Assembly: GCA_911728455.2 (NCBI GenBank)
Contig: OU452235.1
Location: 12,882,634 to 12,946,633, forward strand
Reading direction: 5' to 3'
DNA: 64,000 bases
Source: Marthasterias glacialis
Lineage: Eukaryota > Echinodermata > Asteroidea > Forcipulatida > Asteriidae
Shown: one piece after another, positions 23,566-35,600 of the stretch
How positions within the stretch are numbered: position 1 is the first letter of the stretch
Layout of the letters: each line of letters starts with the position of its first letter
The notes under the pieces: generated by a model
Database searches by the model: none
Told to the model about the DNA's origin: nothing
What the model saw: only the letters and a program-made list of their open reading frames with translations
Program-made: the position numbers and the translations under genes

Positions 23566-24722
23566 CTAAATTCATTTACACCTGCTGCAATTATTACATC
23601 TATTATAAGAAGGAGGCTGTGACCAGAGTTTGCATCTGTCAAACGTCAACACATACACGTGCCCGGGTAATTACAGAGTTCATTACTATGTTATGCTCCA
23701 CTGATCACAGAGTCCGCCTGTAAAACATAATGACTGACTCAAGGCCAACGCGATGATTATTTGATGCTATAGTGCATTGTATATGAAATAGGAGTGACTG
23801 TGTGTATATATATTGCACTTTATCCCGTTTCATCTTCGTTTTATGTTAGGTTTCAGGCCTGCACTTTCGTTTTTTAACCCTGAGGAGCAATCTCAATTTC
23901 ATTTTTTACAAAGGGCACTTCTAATCATTCATTGGAAAATTGGGAAAAAGTCTATTATGGGAATATTATTTTAAAGGGGCACCAAAGGGTAAGACCAGGG
24001 GAAAACAGAGGTCATGACCTCTGATGTCAGATTCTAGCCCCACCCCCTGCGGACGGGGCTGGGTTATCCAACGAACAAGCCGAAAGGGCCTACGAACAAA
24101 CCGAAAGACTATGAAAACATAGCACAAAAAGCTCTCTAGCACACCCACCCACACACCCATACATGCAAGAAATGTTTTTGGGACGGCTTCAGACTGGTGC
24201 AAAGCAGACCCTAAACCTCAGTACTTGTAATTATTTTGTAATACTATTCAACACTTCGAAGCACTCTGAAAATTGGCCCTGAGGCCTTGTATGGAACACT
24301 GGTGCCTTGGGCCTGCAGAACACTTAATCCAGCCCTGGGCCCAGATGTTGAGACCATTCCTAGACATAGCATTTGCCTGGTCTTGGCCTTGATGCCCCCA
24401 GAAGAAGTGTTCAGCAGCAGTAGATAAATAGCAGCACATGTTCTTTAAAGAACTTAAGCAAGAGGAGTTTCTTATCGGTACTATCAAATGTACTCAGCAA
24501 ACAGTAGATAGCATCACATGGTGTATACCGCCAACCAAAATCATACTGCATTAACGTTCTGAAAGAATGGCTCTTTGGCTTGGTAAAGAGGCCACCGTGC
24601 AGACAGCCGACCTACCCTTCAAGGGGGTAATCCCAATCAAACCCAATGGACATCCAGACCTGGGTGACATTCCAGAAAGTTTCTTTAGGTGCACAAAAGT
24701 TTGGGACAGAAAATGTCCTGGT

Positions 24723-24829
24723 GTGGATTTCACGAAGCGCTGGGACTAGTGTTATCTCAAGTTAGGACGAGTAACTAGTCCTAATTTGTAAGACTAGTCC
24801 TAAGTTAGGACTAGTTTTGTGAAATCCAC
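24723..24829 (+). mobile_element. Short inverted-repeat element, copy 2
   Basis: Same element as 9473-9581, with ends GTGGATTTCAC and GTGAAATCCAC. Shared interior words include GTTAGGACGAGTAACTAGTC and TAGTCCTAAGTTAGGACTAG. Two copies in 64 kb with matching ends indicate a dispersed non-autonomous family rather than chance palindromes. Confidence 0.75.
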
Positions 24830-25544
24830 CTCCAGTTTGGCAAACACCTGCAGGGATTCTTTAAAAAAGTAGTATACACCACAATGCAGTTCAGTTAAAA
24901 ATGTTTGAAATATATTCAGAACCAGAATTGGGTGGGTGGGGTGGGGGGGGGGGGCTCATACAATTAGGTATTCTTCTGCCAAAGTCCAAGTCAAAATATT
25001 GACTTCAAAATTATGTGGGAATTAGTGTTGAACTGCAACAGAGTACTCGCGCCCTCTCTTCAAAAGAGATAAGCCAACTCCACAGCTCGGTTTGGACAAC
25101 TGTAAGTAATGCAACAATGTCTTCATCGAAAAAAGCCTTGTCTGCAAATTTCTCCAACACACTTCACAATGAGTGACTTTGTCAGAAAATCATTCTGCAG
25201 TAAACTGCTCCTTTCTGTTTCCTTAAATGACTCTTACAGCCTTGTGTTTAATGCATGAGTTCTTTATGGGCAAATGAAGAAAGTACATAAACCCTGATGC
25301 AAGGCCACTAGCCTTTAATTTTATAACTGTAATTTTTCCCGTTGTGGGTGAACTCTCTCTCACCACAAATGTAACAAATTGTGAACTATTATTGTACTCC
25401 AACACACGGTGTACATTGACTATTAAAATGACTTTGTGAAAAAGGGGTAATTTTGGGGGCAATTAATGGTTACTGATTTCTCAGACAAAGGTCTTTTCTA
25501 AACAACTGTTAAACCCCCCCCCCCCCCAATGAATGCAACAAATT

Positions 25545-25592
25545 GTTAATGGCCTCACGTTTCGACACTAGCAGAGTCTTTCTCAAAGGCTA
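25545..25592 (-). repeat. Hairpin repeat with GTCGAAACGT core
   Basis: On the minus strand this reads GCCTTTGAGAAAGACTCTGC, then TAGTGTCGAAACGTGAGGCC, where GACTC.../...GTGTC can pair as a small hairpin next to GAAACGT. From memory, similar sequences are frequent in sea-urchin and sea-star DNA. It is flanked on both sides by CCCCCCAATGA.TG..ACAAAT direct repeats (about 25523 and 25597). Confidence 0.45.
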
Positions 25593-26051
25593 ATACCCCC
25601 CAATGAGTGTTACAAATTTTCAGTTTTTGGAATATTCATTGTGAACAGCTCTTTTTGAGACAATCTTTCTTCAAATATTGCACTTTATTAGTATGTTTCT
25701 AATAACATACAGTCTAATCATCATGACAACACACTTCGCGTGTTGGTAAAACTGAGAGATTGCTTGTTCAATTTGGCAGTTCCGTTTACTTAAAAGAAAG
25801 AAATCTAACTTTCATCAGCTTTTCGGGATAGTTTCTTGGGAAAAAAAATGACAACTTTACAAATAACTGAAAGACAATACAGTAAGGGATTTCCAGACGG
25901 AAAATTATGATTTGTAGGCACTTTCTCCTCAGCCGTGGGAAAAGTATGGAGAAGGGGTCTTACCCATCAAGCAGAGGGTTCACTTTCGGTCAGTAAGCGT
26001 TCAATCACCCTTCTTTTTTCGATCAGATATTTTTTCCAGGGGGTTGGAGGC

Positions 26052-26074
26052 GGGGGGGGGGGGGGGGGGGGGGG
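26052..26074 (+). repeat. Poly(G) run, 23 bases
   Basis: An unbroken G tract followed by TGTGGGGGGT. The poly-Gly frame across it is an artefact of the tract. Confidence 0.9.
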
Positions 26075-27825
26075 TGTGGGGGGTCGGAATCATCTTCTTC
26101 TACACATCTCTGTGTCAGTGAGGCAAAAATGATATTTGACATGTGTTGTGGCGGATATGGAAATTTACACACCTACATAAAGACTGGAGTGAATAAATGC
26201 ATTTTTAGGGGGCTACACTGACAAGACGCATCAAACTCTCAACACTTTCCAAAGGACCTTTTTTTTTTGTTCAGGTAAGTTTGGCACGATGTCAATATCC
26301 AGAGTTATGTTCCTCTTCATTTTCCAGCACTATTCTGGTAACCCCCCCCCCTCCATTATGCAGACTTCTTGCTTAAATCTTAAAGTGGGACTGGAAGGTT
26401 AAACAAAAAAGTCTGGTCCTTTTTTCTTAGTATTCAAGTTAGTATTCATTAGTGTTATTAGAGACAGGCTGCTTTTTTCCTATGCTGCTCTTTTCTTTAT
26501 TCTACCCTTTTCTCTGAAATCCAAACTATCAACAACTTAATCATTATCACCACGAGACAGTTACAAGCCCGACAGCCAGAAGAGGTGCTAAAGACCTAAA
26601 AGGATCATTATTGTGAATTACAACCAATATCCGGTAAATAAAGTCCCTCTCCCCCATGGAAAAAAATGTGCCAAGCAAACTCAAGAAGCCCTGCCATGAA
26701 TACAGAGGCAAGATAATCAGGTTATGACGAAGAGTTGTTTAGAAGATGCGGTGGTTGGCAGACATCCGCTCGGCCCGAGTGTGGACTGTTGATTCTTAGG
26801 ATCTGACGCAAGACCAAGTTTGCGTGGGGTTGAAAACTCTTTGTCTACGGGCATTTGTTTTCTCGCCGTGTATGAAGTATCACAATCCAAGACATTACAA
26901 TCGAAAGCCTTTCCAAGGACCTGGCCGAGCCACTTTTGTTCCTCAAGCTCTTTCTTCTTCCACCGACTCATCCCAAAGTTAAATTTACCATGAGTACTCA
27001 AAACAAGACTTGCGTTGACACAACTGCGGGTTTCTAACCGTGCATCACCGAGTGCTATAATACTTCTCCAGAAAACCATGTCGGATTTTGTGTTTTTTAT
27101 TGGGGGGGATGATAAAACTTGAAGAGGTGGAAACTTAAGAAGGTGATTGGGTTTGGGGGAAATTCTTGAAGGGGGTTGGCTTTTTTTTTTTTTTTTTGAT
27201 GCTGCACTTGTAGGGATTGAATGGTTAGTCATGCAGCACCAAGAATTTGATGGACACACCTACGAGGATGGACACTTCAGAACTGACTCATCACCGGCAA
27301 GAAGCCATTTGTCTTGCGATGCTTGGTTCCAACGTTAAAACCATTCCCAAAACCACTTTTCAAGCTTTGTAATGTGGGTTGAAAAACCACTTTACAGTAT
27401 TGCTTTGGAATACTAATTTTGTTTTCACTTATTTTTCTTCTTCTTCATATTTCAATCACAGTCTTAAGACTTTGTTTGGATGTATTTTTGTTAGGAGCAA
27501 CAATAACCCAGAAGATAGCATTGGCCTATTTCACCAATTCTTGAAAACAAGACAGAAAGACGTTTGTTTCCTTTGAAGTCATTCAAGCAATTCACTGCTT
27601 GAATGTCTTTGAAGGAATGTTTCATGAAAGAATTTGGTAAAAAAATTACAGATTTTCTGCAAACATTTTTCAACGACAAACGTGAATGTTTTTCATTTCT
27701 GTGAGGAGCCCTTTCAAACTTGAACGTAAGAAGTAAACATCCCAAAAGTCTAACCTTTTTACTTATTGAAGCCGCAAAACATCTACTTCATAAAAACACA
27801 AGAAATATCTGAATGCTGTCACAGT

Positions 27826-27880
27826 GGTATGAAAAAAACATTTGGACATGGTATGAAAAAAACTTTTGGACATGGTATGA
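27826..27880 (+). repeat. 24-bp tandem repeat, about 2.3 copies
   Basis: GGTATGAAAAAAAC(A/T)TTTGGACAT is repeated from 27826, 27850 and, partially, 27874. Simple local slippage or duplication; no gene is implied. Confidence 0.8.
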
Positions 27881-30474
27881 TTTCTGTGTACTGAAAATCT
27901 TACTATCCTCCACGGAAGCTACCTCCACGGAGTAACAACGTATCAAATCTAGACCAACACCCATCAATCAGGCAGCCCCCTGGTCTGAAATGTCTAATAC
28001 CCCCCAACCCTCAAACCACCACCTCCGAATAGTTAAGGCTCATAAGAGAGCCTCCATGCATATTTCATGAGATTGGAAAAGTGAAAAGGGGGCCATAATC
28101 TGTGCTCCAGGCACATGGATAAATCCACTGAGCCCACAATGGGAGGGGAACAATGGCCGCATCTGGAGGAACAATCAAGGTACATCTTAACGAACAAACA
28201 AGGTACATCTCTAATCTTCTGCCTAACCCCGCTCCAGCAAAAGAGTGGGGAGAAAGAGACATAGATTGCCTACCAGGTGACGGAAACACTCTTTGAAGGT
28301 TGGGTTTTGGGCATTTTTCCAGGGATCAGAGCTGTGAGACTAACACTGGGTGGAGCTTATCATGTGACTTGCTTGGGGGGGTGACGCACTCAGAGTGTGA
28401 AGCAGACATAACGAAAAGATTTGTAATCCGGCCTTCGTTGGTTGGATGCTTATGTAACAATCGACCAAGCTTTTGTACAGCTGGATAAAATGGGTGACAG
28501 TAGTCATCTACATGTATACTATGACTACAGAATCTGGCCAGGTTTAACTTTGAAGAAAATCAAGTCACAGTTTTTCAAAAACGAGTTCTTTGTACTCTAG
28601 AAAAGTGCACCACCTCTTCAGAAACAAAAACACAGGACGAAAGTTACCACTACTTTTATTTTAGAGTGTCTCAAACAGCTCCAAAAAATACCATTTGTAC
28701 ACAACTTTCATTAGCTTTTTTTTCCCTCATGAATTTCCAAGCAAAGTTGTCTTTGTAATGAAGCAAACCATTTATCAAGCTTAGCATTTAAGTTTCAAAA
28801 TGTCACACAGCCTTGAAGAACACTTGTTACACATCTTGCCTTTTCAGTTTTGTTCACCAATTTTAAAGACGGTATATTTTTAGTCATCAAACCCTCCTAT
28901 CAAGATTTGTTGAGGGTACCGTTTGTTAATGGCTATGTTTCAGATCAATTACATGTATATACATAGACGCAGCTGACGATTTTGAAATAAAAATTGGCGG
29001 AAGCAGCTTCCATGGGAGACGAAGACGGATTACAGAGACCCTTTTGATGGTCACTCCTCAGATCCACCATTATCTTGTCATTATTAACCGTCTGTTTATT
29101 CTTAACCATCACTACATCATGTCCTTTTCCGCTAACCTGCACAACAATGGGTACAACAACTTCTGAGCCAGCTTAAGCCATGTTCGACAAATCTGTCAGA
29201 CAAAAGGGGGGACATGCGGGGCCTTTTTAAAGGCGGGGGACACCTGGACAATAGAGGGTGACCAAACAGATTACGTGGGGGGTATAAAATACGCTAATTT
29301 GAAGTCAGGCGAGTAACAAGTGGGCAGACAAACAAATGTCTGTGTAGGGTTTAAGGGAAGGGATTTGACGCACGGTATAATCATCATCAGACAGTAATGG
29401 TTTCATTTCAGCAATGTCGTCATCCAGGAATGCTTCTTTTATATACTGGCGACTAGAACCCCCGCAGTCTGAGGGCGCTTCATCAAACCCCTACTACCCA
29501 AAGTCTCTTCCGCAAAACACCACTTAAAAGACTTGTATAAACACAATGCCATGATTAACAACCAGCTCGTGTGTATTGTCAAAAACCCACCAACTGCCAG
29601 TTGTCAAGTACTTACTGAAAAATTCCCCCCCCCCCCCATATAAATAGTACCCCATGATTTTTCGGTAATTGTAGGTAATGTAATTTTTAACGCGGGACTG
29701 CGACTGCAGGGGGCATTGTACCGGTATCATATATCCGTTGCAGAATCTTGTAATTTTATTCTGCCTGTATAACATGACCGCAAGAACACCCTTCATATAA
29801 ATACTGCCGAGTCAATTTGGAAACGGGGAGAAAGAGAAGAAAAAAAATCTCTGAAAAGGGGGACCAGAGAAATTCTTCTTTGTAATCGGTGTTTGCACTG
29901 ATTTAATGCCCACTTGAGGAAGATGTCAGCGTTGTAATTCTACACCTCAAAGGAGATAAATTAAATTTTGGGTGTATCAATTCAATGCAAATTAACGGGA
30001 AAAGCCTGTTGGATTTTCCTGCGGAATCGTTCGTGTCGGGTTAATGACCAAATGTACACTTTGTCATGAGAAGAACGGGAGTAAACTTGGACACTTAAAT
30101 CAAGGTCTTAAATTAAGCATGGATGGTGGAAATTAAAAAAGGGGTTGATGAGAAACGGAGGCCCATTTTATGGGTCAAATTTAAGAGAGTATTTTTTTCT
30201 ACTACCCTTACTATCACCATTCTCTGCTTATACAGGGTTAGGCTAAAAATTCTACGCTGGTTTTGTGGGCTATGCAGAGCCAATCTTAGCTGAAGCACAA
30301 GCACTAATTTCAGCATAAATGTTATCTTAGCACAAAAACATGTTCCTAAGCAGGGTTGCCAGCCGAAAAGGTATGTTATGTGTACTGTTTGTGACTGGTT
30401 CCCTCCATAGTTTTTTCCTCGGCCAACAAATTTTGATGCAATATTTTCAGCCTGATGAAGTTGGGCCCATACAT

Positions 30475-30606
30475 CCAATTTGCCTTTTTGAGATATGGTG
30501 GACACAATACAAGGGCGCTATTTGGATCGGGTCAATCTGTCTGTCTACACCCAAACCGAACAGTGCACTCATAAAGTGTCCACCATATCTCAGAAAGGCT
30601 AATGGT
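30475..30606 (+). mobile_element. 132-bp inverted-repeat element
   Basis: The arms at 30480-30505 and 30576-30601 are 24 of 26 inverted matches, both reading (T)GCCTTT.TGAGATATGGTGG on one strand. They are separated by a 70-base spacer with no internal symmetry. This looks like a small folded-back or MITE-like element. A 91-codon plus-strand frame covering it is a by-product. Confidence 0.6.
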
Positions 30607-31662
30607 AAGCTGTGAAATAGTCTCGTTAAAAGCCTGAGAAAGTTTTACGACAACGTTTTCGGTAAAAGGAAAATTCCATGACTTTTGCTACAAAGTTAGA
30701 TTCTTAAGGATTAACGCGTACTCTCTTCATCACTACAAATGAAACAAAATATGACTATGCTCTTCTCTTGGCGAGCACTTTATACACATATTTTAAAATG
30801 ATGTGGAAGGTAAGAAAGGTGGTTTTGGCAACATAATCTGAATGGAAAATCCTAAGAATTAACGGGTCAGATTCCCTGACTGCAGTGTACCATCACTCAT
30901 TCGCATAACATGCAAGAACCAGGCCATTTTCTTCTTGGTCCCATTTCTCATTATCACCTCCCGAGTTAGAAATACAAAACCCTCTTAGTGAAATAAACTA
31001 CATAAGTTTTCATGGAAGAAGCAAAGACGTCTTCATGCCAGAAAACAAGAAGAGAGCAAGAAATAAAAGAAAGTTAGCATGAGACGAACAGAACTGGAGT
31101 TTAAAATTGAGGGTCCAATCCTCGGCACATTCAAATTGCCATGACACTAAATGCATCTCATAAAGCAATAAAAAAAAAAACCCCGGAATAGATCTCGTTA
31201 CATACAGAAGATTCTGTATCACTCATTTGAGTAATGTCGTTACTGATCCCATGCGTTACATTACCAAGATTACTGATAACGTATCTCAACCTAATTGAAA
31301 GAGGCAGCATGGCAGACGGAGATATAACGGGTGAGACTGCGCCACACAATGACTTCGGCAAACATTGACTCACAGTGTGGTGCCCCATCGCAAAACAAGC
31401 GTGTATCGTTCAAAAATATTAAATGTATAATTAAACCCTATCAGTGTTCGACACGGCGGGGTCGGTGACCAACTCGGCTGAGGCCCATAGCGCAACTTGA
31501 CACCACAAAAGAAAGGGAACACCGAGGATGGGACAGAGGGTGCTGTGATGAGAATGGGATGGGGGACAGGCGAGGAAATGAGAGGGGGCGTTCGTGACTT
31601 AGGCCAGGCATGGTTTGCGCCGGGCTTGTGGGGGGCATGTTTGAGCAAGGGTGACACCAGTT

Positions 31663-31955
31663 AGGGGGGCATTGTCATTTTAATTTTGAGCCGTTTATGA
31701 ATATTCAAGCTGCAAATCTGACGCATGAGTCAGAACATGAGATTTCATTGACGGTTTGTGTCAAAACGAAGATCACGGATGGGTTGATCTGAATGAGGCG
31801 ATGCAATGATTACAATTGGAGAGGGGAGGGGGGGGGGGCACTGCCATCTTAATTTCATCACCTAATGAATATTCATATATACATGACTCAGAATTGTGAT
31901 TTCGGTTTTCTGTTTTGAAATACGGTTCACGGTTGAGTTGTGCTGGATTGTTGGG
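31663..31955 (+). repeat. Diverged duplication with paired AP-1-like and TGAATATTCA motifs
   Basis: Copy 1 (31663-31790) and copy 2 (about 31832-31955) share GGGGGCA(T/C)TG.CAT.TTAATTT, then TGAATATTCA (31698-31707 and 31866-31875), then TGA(G/C)TCAGAA (from 31726 and 31884), then GATTTC, and finally TCACGG.TG.GTTG. No coding frame spans it. The order of motifs is retained while the spacing differs. Confidence 0.6.
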
Positions 31956-32656
31956 AACGTCGTCGGTCGCCCTATCATCGGACTACGAAAAAAAGAAAAC
32001 TCTATAAATATTTAAGATGGGATAATTTTGAAGGGGGTAAATTGTCTGGTTAGGTGGGCTGCATTTACAATGAGGGAGCACAGACGGAGTTATCTCCTAA
32101 CTCAATCTCGAGTATTCCTCCAAATTTAGGTAACGTGATATTTTCACAGGCTGAGGAGACTTGCTGAAGTGTTTTGATTGGTAGAGTGCCGAATACGACA
32201 GGCTTTTGTGAATAACGAATCGTGATTATAATAATAAGCTAAAGGTTTCGGTTTTCCATTTTGGATTAGTGTTCAGTTACTTAACTTTCTTTCATGAATT
32301 TAAAATTTAATTTTTTCCGTGTCTCGCTGCGGAATATGTTTGCTAGATGATTGGAATTAAAAATTCTTACCACTTTGGCTTTGTTCATTTCAGATTTTCA
32401 AGCCTGTTGAAAAATTGATGTTTCTTATGAATAACATTCATTAATAACTGTTATGTCAGCAAGGCTCTCTTGAGACAAGAAATGTCACATTTTACTTTTA
32501 AAATTTTCTCAGTGTATGGCTTTTGGCAGCATCAATTTCCTCTTGAGAAGTATTTCTAAAGATGCCTTCAGGAAATTCTTTTTCATTTGAATTTTGGGGA
32601 AAGTACTCGCAAGTTTTTAATGAATGCAGAAGCGTCATCCACCCCCTTTTTTCCAT

Positions 32657-32682
32657 TCTCTCTCTCTCTCTCTCTCTCTCTC
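32657..32682 (+). repeat. TC microsatellite
   Basis: About 13 TC units with no interruption. Confidence 0.9.
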
Positions 32683-35600
32683 ACTAAAGTAGTGGCGTAG
32701 TCAGTTCCAATTGGTCAGGTTTTTTTTTTTATCTCCTTATTTGAATTTTGAGTCACGAACTCTCCTGAATTCCAAACTACTCGAAACGCAACCAACTTTG
32801 TTTTCCCTTTCCCGTGGAAGATGCAACGAAATCGCCAAACATGTCCAGAGGTTTTTCTTAATTCCCGAGTCACATCCTTTGACCCTGATAATCAACTCAC
32901 GAAAAAAAAACCCACATTCTTCCCTTCTAAGTTGATTGTTGTTTACAAAACATCCCCCACCCCTTTGATAAAAAGAGTCAACATTGATGTATTTACTGCA
33001 AGCTGACCAATGCAAAAAACGCCCCTTTGAAATCTCACAACTATGGTATCCCACGGGTAGCCACATTTAAATCTATTTGATATGACACACGTCGCTAGAA
33101 TAACAAACAAGGCTTTTAACGTGCCTTTTTAGGGCCTACTTGTAGATTTTATATAATTTAATGCTCCCCGTTTATAGAAAAATGAAACAACTCATGACTT
33201 CCGGAGGCCTTTGGGAAATCAAGCCCAGTAAGTTCAAAAACATTTAGGCTCAAAATCGCAAAATTGTAATTGTTTTGCCCGTCGGAACTTATTTTCAATT
33301 TGTTCAGTTTTTGGCTGGCTTGTAAATTTGTCTGCTGGCTAGTTCTCAGGTTACAAATCAATTGCCTAAAAGACGGTGGGTTGTTTTGAGCAAGTCTACC
33401 CCTAAAACTCTCCCCTCTTATTCAACAGCGGTCTACCCCGGGAGGTGACAGGCACGCAATTACTAAGACCTCGGAGATCGGGGCTGGCTCTGACAAATTA
33501 CTGGGCATTGTGCTTTCTATATTCAGACCACGATGTGATTGCAACACCAAGCGATTTTCCAGTCCCCACAATGCTGGGTTCCGGTTACCCAATCAGATCT
33601 CAAGTATGATTGGACGGCTCAATTGGCCGAATGTTCATGCAATGATGCCCATCCTTGAGTCTTAGTCATGAATTGATGTTCATCATCACTACCTGACGTT
33701 TTTTTCTTCTTCTCCTTGGTGGCTGTTTTCTCCGCTCTCTTTCTCCATGGCATTCTGGAGTGACTCCTCGAAAACCACTCGATCAAGCTGGATCCATTGT
33801 GGAGACGCAGGATCCCAGTCTGAATCATACAAGATCTTACTCTCAAAGGGGACTGGTAACCAGACACCCCTGTCCTCCCCAACTTATGCTGAACCATGGA
33901 GTTTACCAAACCGGTTTTCTGCTCACGACCCCTCGCGCACTACCTTGCAACACAATGCCAACAGGAACTATTTTCATTCGGCCCATTGTTCTGCTGGAGC
34001 TCGGAGCAAACAGGGGCTGGCTCGATTTACATTCTCGGTATGAAATCCGAGCCCGGCCTGGCTACCCTCCAGCCGACGCGCTTTGTTGCCTTCTGTCCAT
34101 TAGTAGCTAGCTTCCATTGTTCCCCTTCTTCGCTCCGCAAAAAACCCAGGAAGAAAAGAAGGCGATTGGGACTCTCAGGCAAGTTCAATCCTTGGTGGTA
34201 AGGGATAGAATTTCCTTGGTGCAGCTCAGCAATACCATAAAAGCGACAATATTTGGTCGTGGGCTCCCATTACCGGCCGAGAACCAACGGCCATTGAGGC
34301 TGGTGGGCCAGCCTTAAATCCCTCAAGGGGGTTTCAGGCCTAGTGCGTAAGAGATTTTGGCACTGCTAGCGGGCAAAAGTACTTTCTTTCCACCGAGAAC
34401 CAAAATTCCGCAAGTACATCCCCAAAATAATAATAACACAGTAACTACCAATTCGCAGGAGAAGTACCACATTATCATTTCCCATCGTCAACTACTTAAC
34501 TCTAATTGCTTCCATGAGCATTTGGAACGGAAATCTAGTATTCAGTAACCCAGTATAACAAATCCAGACATGTGTGTATTTATAAGATGGTTTGCGAATA
34601 GGAAACAACATTAGACGGGTGAATTTTTTGACAGAAAATGTGAAGCATTCTGTTTGCTTCCAGACGGGGCCTTCGTGTAAACCTTTGACATGTGACGTCC
34701 GCGATCAAAATCTTCCCTCTGTCTCTCAACACTCCCTTGATGATCGTACCATCCATTTGCATAGCACAAACCTGCATCTGGGACGGGCGCTGCACCGGTG
34801 ACTTCAAACCGGCTCTCTCCATTCTCCACTCCAAAAAAATTCCAATGCATCGGTCGAAAACCCCCATATTCAAGAGAGAGAGAGAAAATAGAGCCCCCGT
34901 ATAAATGATATCTGTAATGTAACCCCGGCCCTGATAATTCACATTCAGCGATCCTCTAGAGGGGTAGGCACTGCCGCTCATGCACTGACGTGTTTCCATC
35001 TACACCTGGCCCCCAAACTGACATGGCTGAGACAGGAGACCAATGAGATTTAGACCTATGGGTATTCCATAAAACAGCTCCAGCAAAAAAAAAAAGAAAA
35101 AAAAAGAAGAAAGTCTCAGGAGCAGCTCATGTCAACAGCCTCCCGGGAATACGTGTCCAGCACTTCTTTGGCGATGCGGGCCAATTGTGTAGATTAAATA
35201 TAGTTTTGATGAAACAAAAAATAAATCAAAAAAACAAAATACAATGAATATGACCCCATTCCAAATCTATCATCCAGCAATTGGACACACAAAATGTTTA
35301 AAATAAAAACAAAATTATGACATTTACGATCACTTTCAACAGTAGGGTAGATTCTGGAGGGGAAAAAAATAAAATTAAAAAAGCCCCCTCTTGTGACTGC
35401 GATTCTCCATTCCAACCAATGATAAATCCTCCTCCGAACAAAAGACTAACAACATCCCAACTGTCCTTGGCAGGTCATTTGAGAAAAATCTTCACACCCA
35501 AAGTGAAAATTGACAAGGTGGGGAAGGATGTCTTGAAAACAGGTCAGACCCTCAGGGGCTTCACTTCAAAAGAAAAAACTTTAGATGAAACAAGACAACT

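Larger units (their letters stand above)
22313..33400 (-). other. Large upstream intron, segment 1
   Basis: First part of the intron or upstream space 5' of the cysteine-rich exon. No ephrin-binding-domain exon is visible. It contains an inverted-repeat element (23099-23470), a truncated SINE (23485-23565), a second copy of the GTGGATTTCAC-ended element (24723-24829), a hairpin repeat (25545-25592), a 23-base G run (26052-26074), a small inverted-repeat element (30475-30606) and a duplicated motif-rich module (31663-31955). A 180-codon minus-strand open frame (26717-27259) matches no family I recognise. Confidence 0.65.

Noticed and set aside
25935..26132. Poly-glycine protein frame
   Set aside because: It is a direct translation of the G homopolymer at 26052-26074.
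34580..34999. 139-codon minus-strand frame, considered as an upstream Eph exon
   Set aside because: It shows none of the ephrin-binding-domain landmarks and no splice boundary compatible with the required one-base exit phase.
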